Below the pieces are notes generated by a model. It saw only the letters and a program-made list of their open reading frames with translations, did no database searches and was not told the DNA's origin. 6,990 nucleotides of DNA, taken from positions 1 through 6,990 of the forward strand of contig JALSLS010000447.1 in the NCBI GenBank assembly GCA_026988195.1. Reading direction: 5' to 3'. The position numbers were made by a program, and so were the translations under genes. Source of the stretch: Methylomonas sp. GTDB lineage: Bacteria > Pseudomonadota > Gammaproteobacteria > Methylococcales > Methylomonadaceae. This document shows, in pieces, positions 6,608-6,990 of this stretch (its first letter is position 1; the number at the start of each line of letters is the position of its first letter).

Positions 6608-6626
6608 CACATAAACAATTTATGTG
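6608..6626. promoter_or_regulatory. Perfect 8-bp palindrome, possible operator
   Basis: CACATAAA-CAA-TTTATGTG is an exact 8-bp inverted repeat around a 3-bp centre, about 90 bp upstream of the secreted-protein ATG and 178 bp from the receptor ATG. Its size and symmetry fit a dimeric repressor or activator site. It does not match CRP or Fur consensus. No regulator gene lies in the window. Confidence 0.35.
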
Positions 6627-6703
6627 GTTTGCAATACAGTACCGCTTTATTCGTTTGTTTTATTGCAAAAATGCTAACGGCCAAAATAACATGGCTTTAA
6701 CTT

Positions 6704-6710
6704 AGGGAGA
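6704..6710 (+). promoter_or_regulatory. Ribosome binding site of the secreted-protein gene
   Basis: AGGGAGA lies 5 nt before the ATG at 6716. It is the clearest Shine-Dalgarno sequence in the window and supports both the start and a reasonably expressed gene. Confidence 0.7.
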
Positions 6711-6715
6711 AAAAT

Positions 6716-6990
6716 ATGAAAAATAAAATTATAATATTTACAGGGTTATTTCTGGCTTCAACAGTAGCAAACGCTTTTGTTGCCTTACCAACAGATGGCT
6801 CACGAGTATTCGGAGCACAAAATTTAGGAGCTGATTCTTTGTTCGTTCCCGATTCGGGTCTTAACGGTAGCTCTTACCCCGACCCTGTATCTGGTGCCAC
6901 CATCCTCAAATATAACCTGCCTTCCAATCTGGTAGAACTGGCTCGAAGAGAAACAGCGTTCGAACTACCTGATGAAAATGATTCGACAGT
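6716..6990 (+). CDS. Secreted protein of unknown family, 3' end outside window
   Basis: Too near the edge to be complete: 91 full codons are present and the frame stays open to 6990. The start is set by a good Shine-Dalgarno sequence. The product begins with a clear Sec signal peptide (MKNKIIIFTGLFLASTVANA), with cleavage expected after Ala20, and no lipobox cysteine. It is therefore a periplasmic, outer-membrane or secreted soluble protein rather than a lipoprotein. The mature part starts FVALPTDGSRVFGAQNLG, is rich in Pro, Asp, Gly and Ser (LFVPDSGLNGSSYPDP), and later carries a more charged segment (LVELARRETAFELPDEND). I do not recognise the family and see no catalytic motif. Its divergence from the TonB-dependent receptor suggests shared control or a partner role at the cell surface, which is inference only. 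Confidence 0.85.
   Translation, partial: MKNKIIIFTGLFLASTVANAFVALPTDGSRVFGAQNLGADSLFVPDSGLNGSSYPDPVSGATILKYNLPSNLVELARRETAFELPDENDST

Larger units (their letters stand above)
6434..6715. promoter_or_regulatory. Divergent intergenic control region
   Basis: This AT-rich spacer must hold promoters for both the receptor (minus) and the secreted protein (plus). I find no strong sigma-70 pair on either strand. Visible elements are a CAGGA/TCCTG stem (6526-6540), a perfect operator-like palindrome (6608-6626), and a single half-site GTTAATGATA (6467-6476) that resembles half of a Fur box 37 bp from the receptor start. The half-site alone does not establish iron control. Confidence 0.5.

Noticed and set aside
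6663..6691. Sigma-70 promoter TTGCAA-17-ATAACA for the secreted-protein gene
   Set aside because: The -10 match is poor and AT-rich DNA gives such pairs often.

Overview
The window looks like chromosomal DNA of a moderately AT-rich gammaproteobacterium. The evidence is the trmJ-cysE pair, a SuhB-type inositol monophosphatase, a large TonB-dependent outer-membrane receptor (so a Gram-negative), and CysE and TrmJ sequences of the Pseudomonas-like type. The genus cannot be fixed from the sequence alone. Between the housekeeping genes lies a dense set of small palindromic elements and a decayed insertion sequence.

Layout. Positions 1-490 carry no gene. They hold a 28-bp-stem hairpin (12-93), a textbook MITE-like element with a perfect 8-bp target duplication (244-346), and a GC-rich intergenic repeat (about 363-476). 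Positions 491-1977 carry cysE and trmJ on the minus strand, 5 bp apart and probably co-transcribed. suhB (2067-2861, plus) diverges from trmJ across 89 bp with two back-to-back candidate extended -10 promoters. Positions 2862-3403 have no intact gene. They hold a frameshifted IS1-family transposase remnant (about 2995-3350) split by a 160-bp palindromic element that duplicated a TA dinucleotide; removing the element restores the transposase reading. Positions 3404-6430 (minus) encode a 1008-residue TonB-dependent receptor with an unusual acidic N-terminal extension. It diverges across 285 bp from a secreted protein of unknown family that starts at 6716 and runs off the window.

How it fits together. 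cysE (O-acetylserine synthesis), trmJ (tRNA position-32 2'-O-methylation) and suhB (inositol phosphatase / rRNA antitermination factor) are conserved housekeeping functions. The receptor and the divergent exported protein may form an uptake or surface pair, but this is inferred only from their arrangement and signal peptides. The most notable non-coding result is that the hairpin at 12-93 and the element at 3145-3304 share a nearly identical 22-nt loop (20/22) in opposite orientations, while their stems differ in sequence and still pair. That points to one family of structure-conserved repeats.
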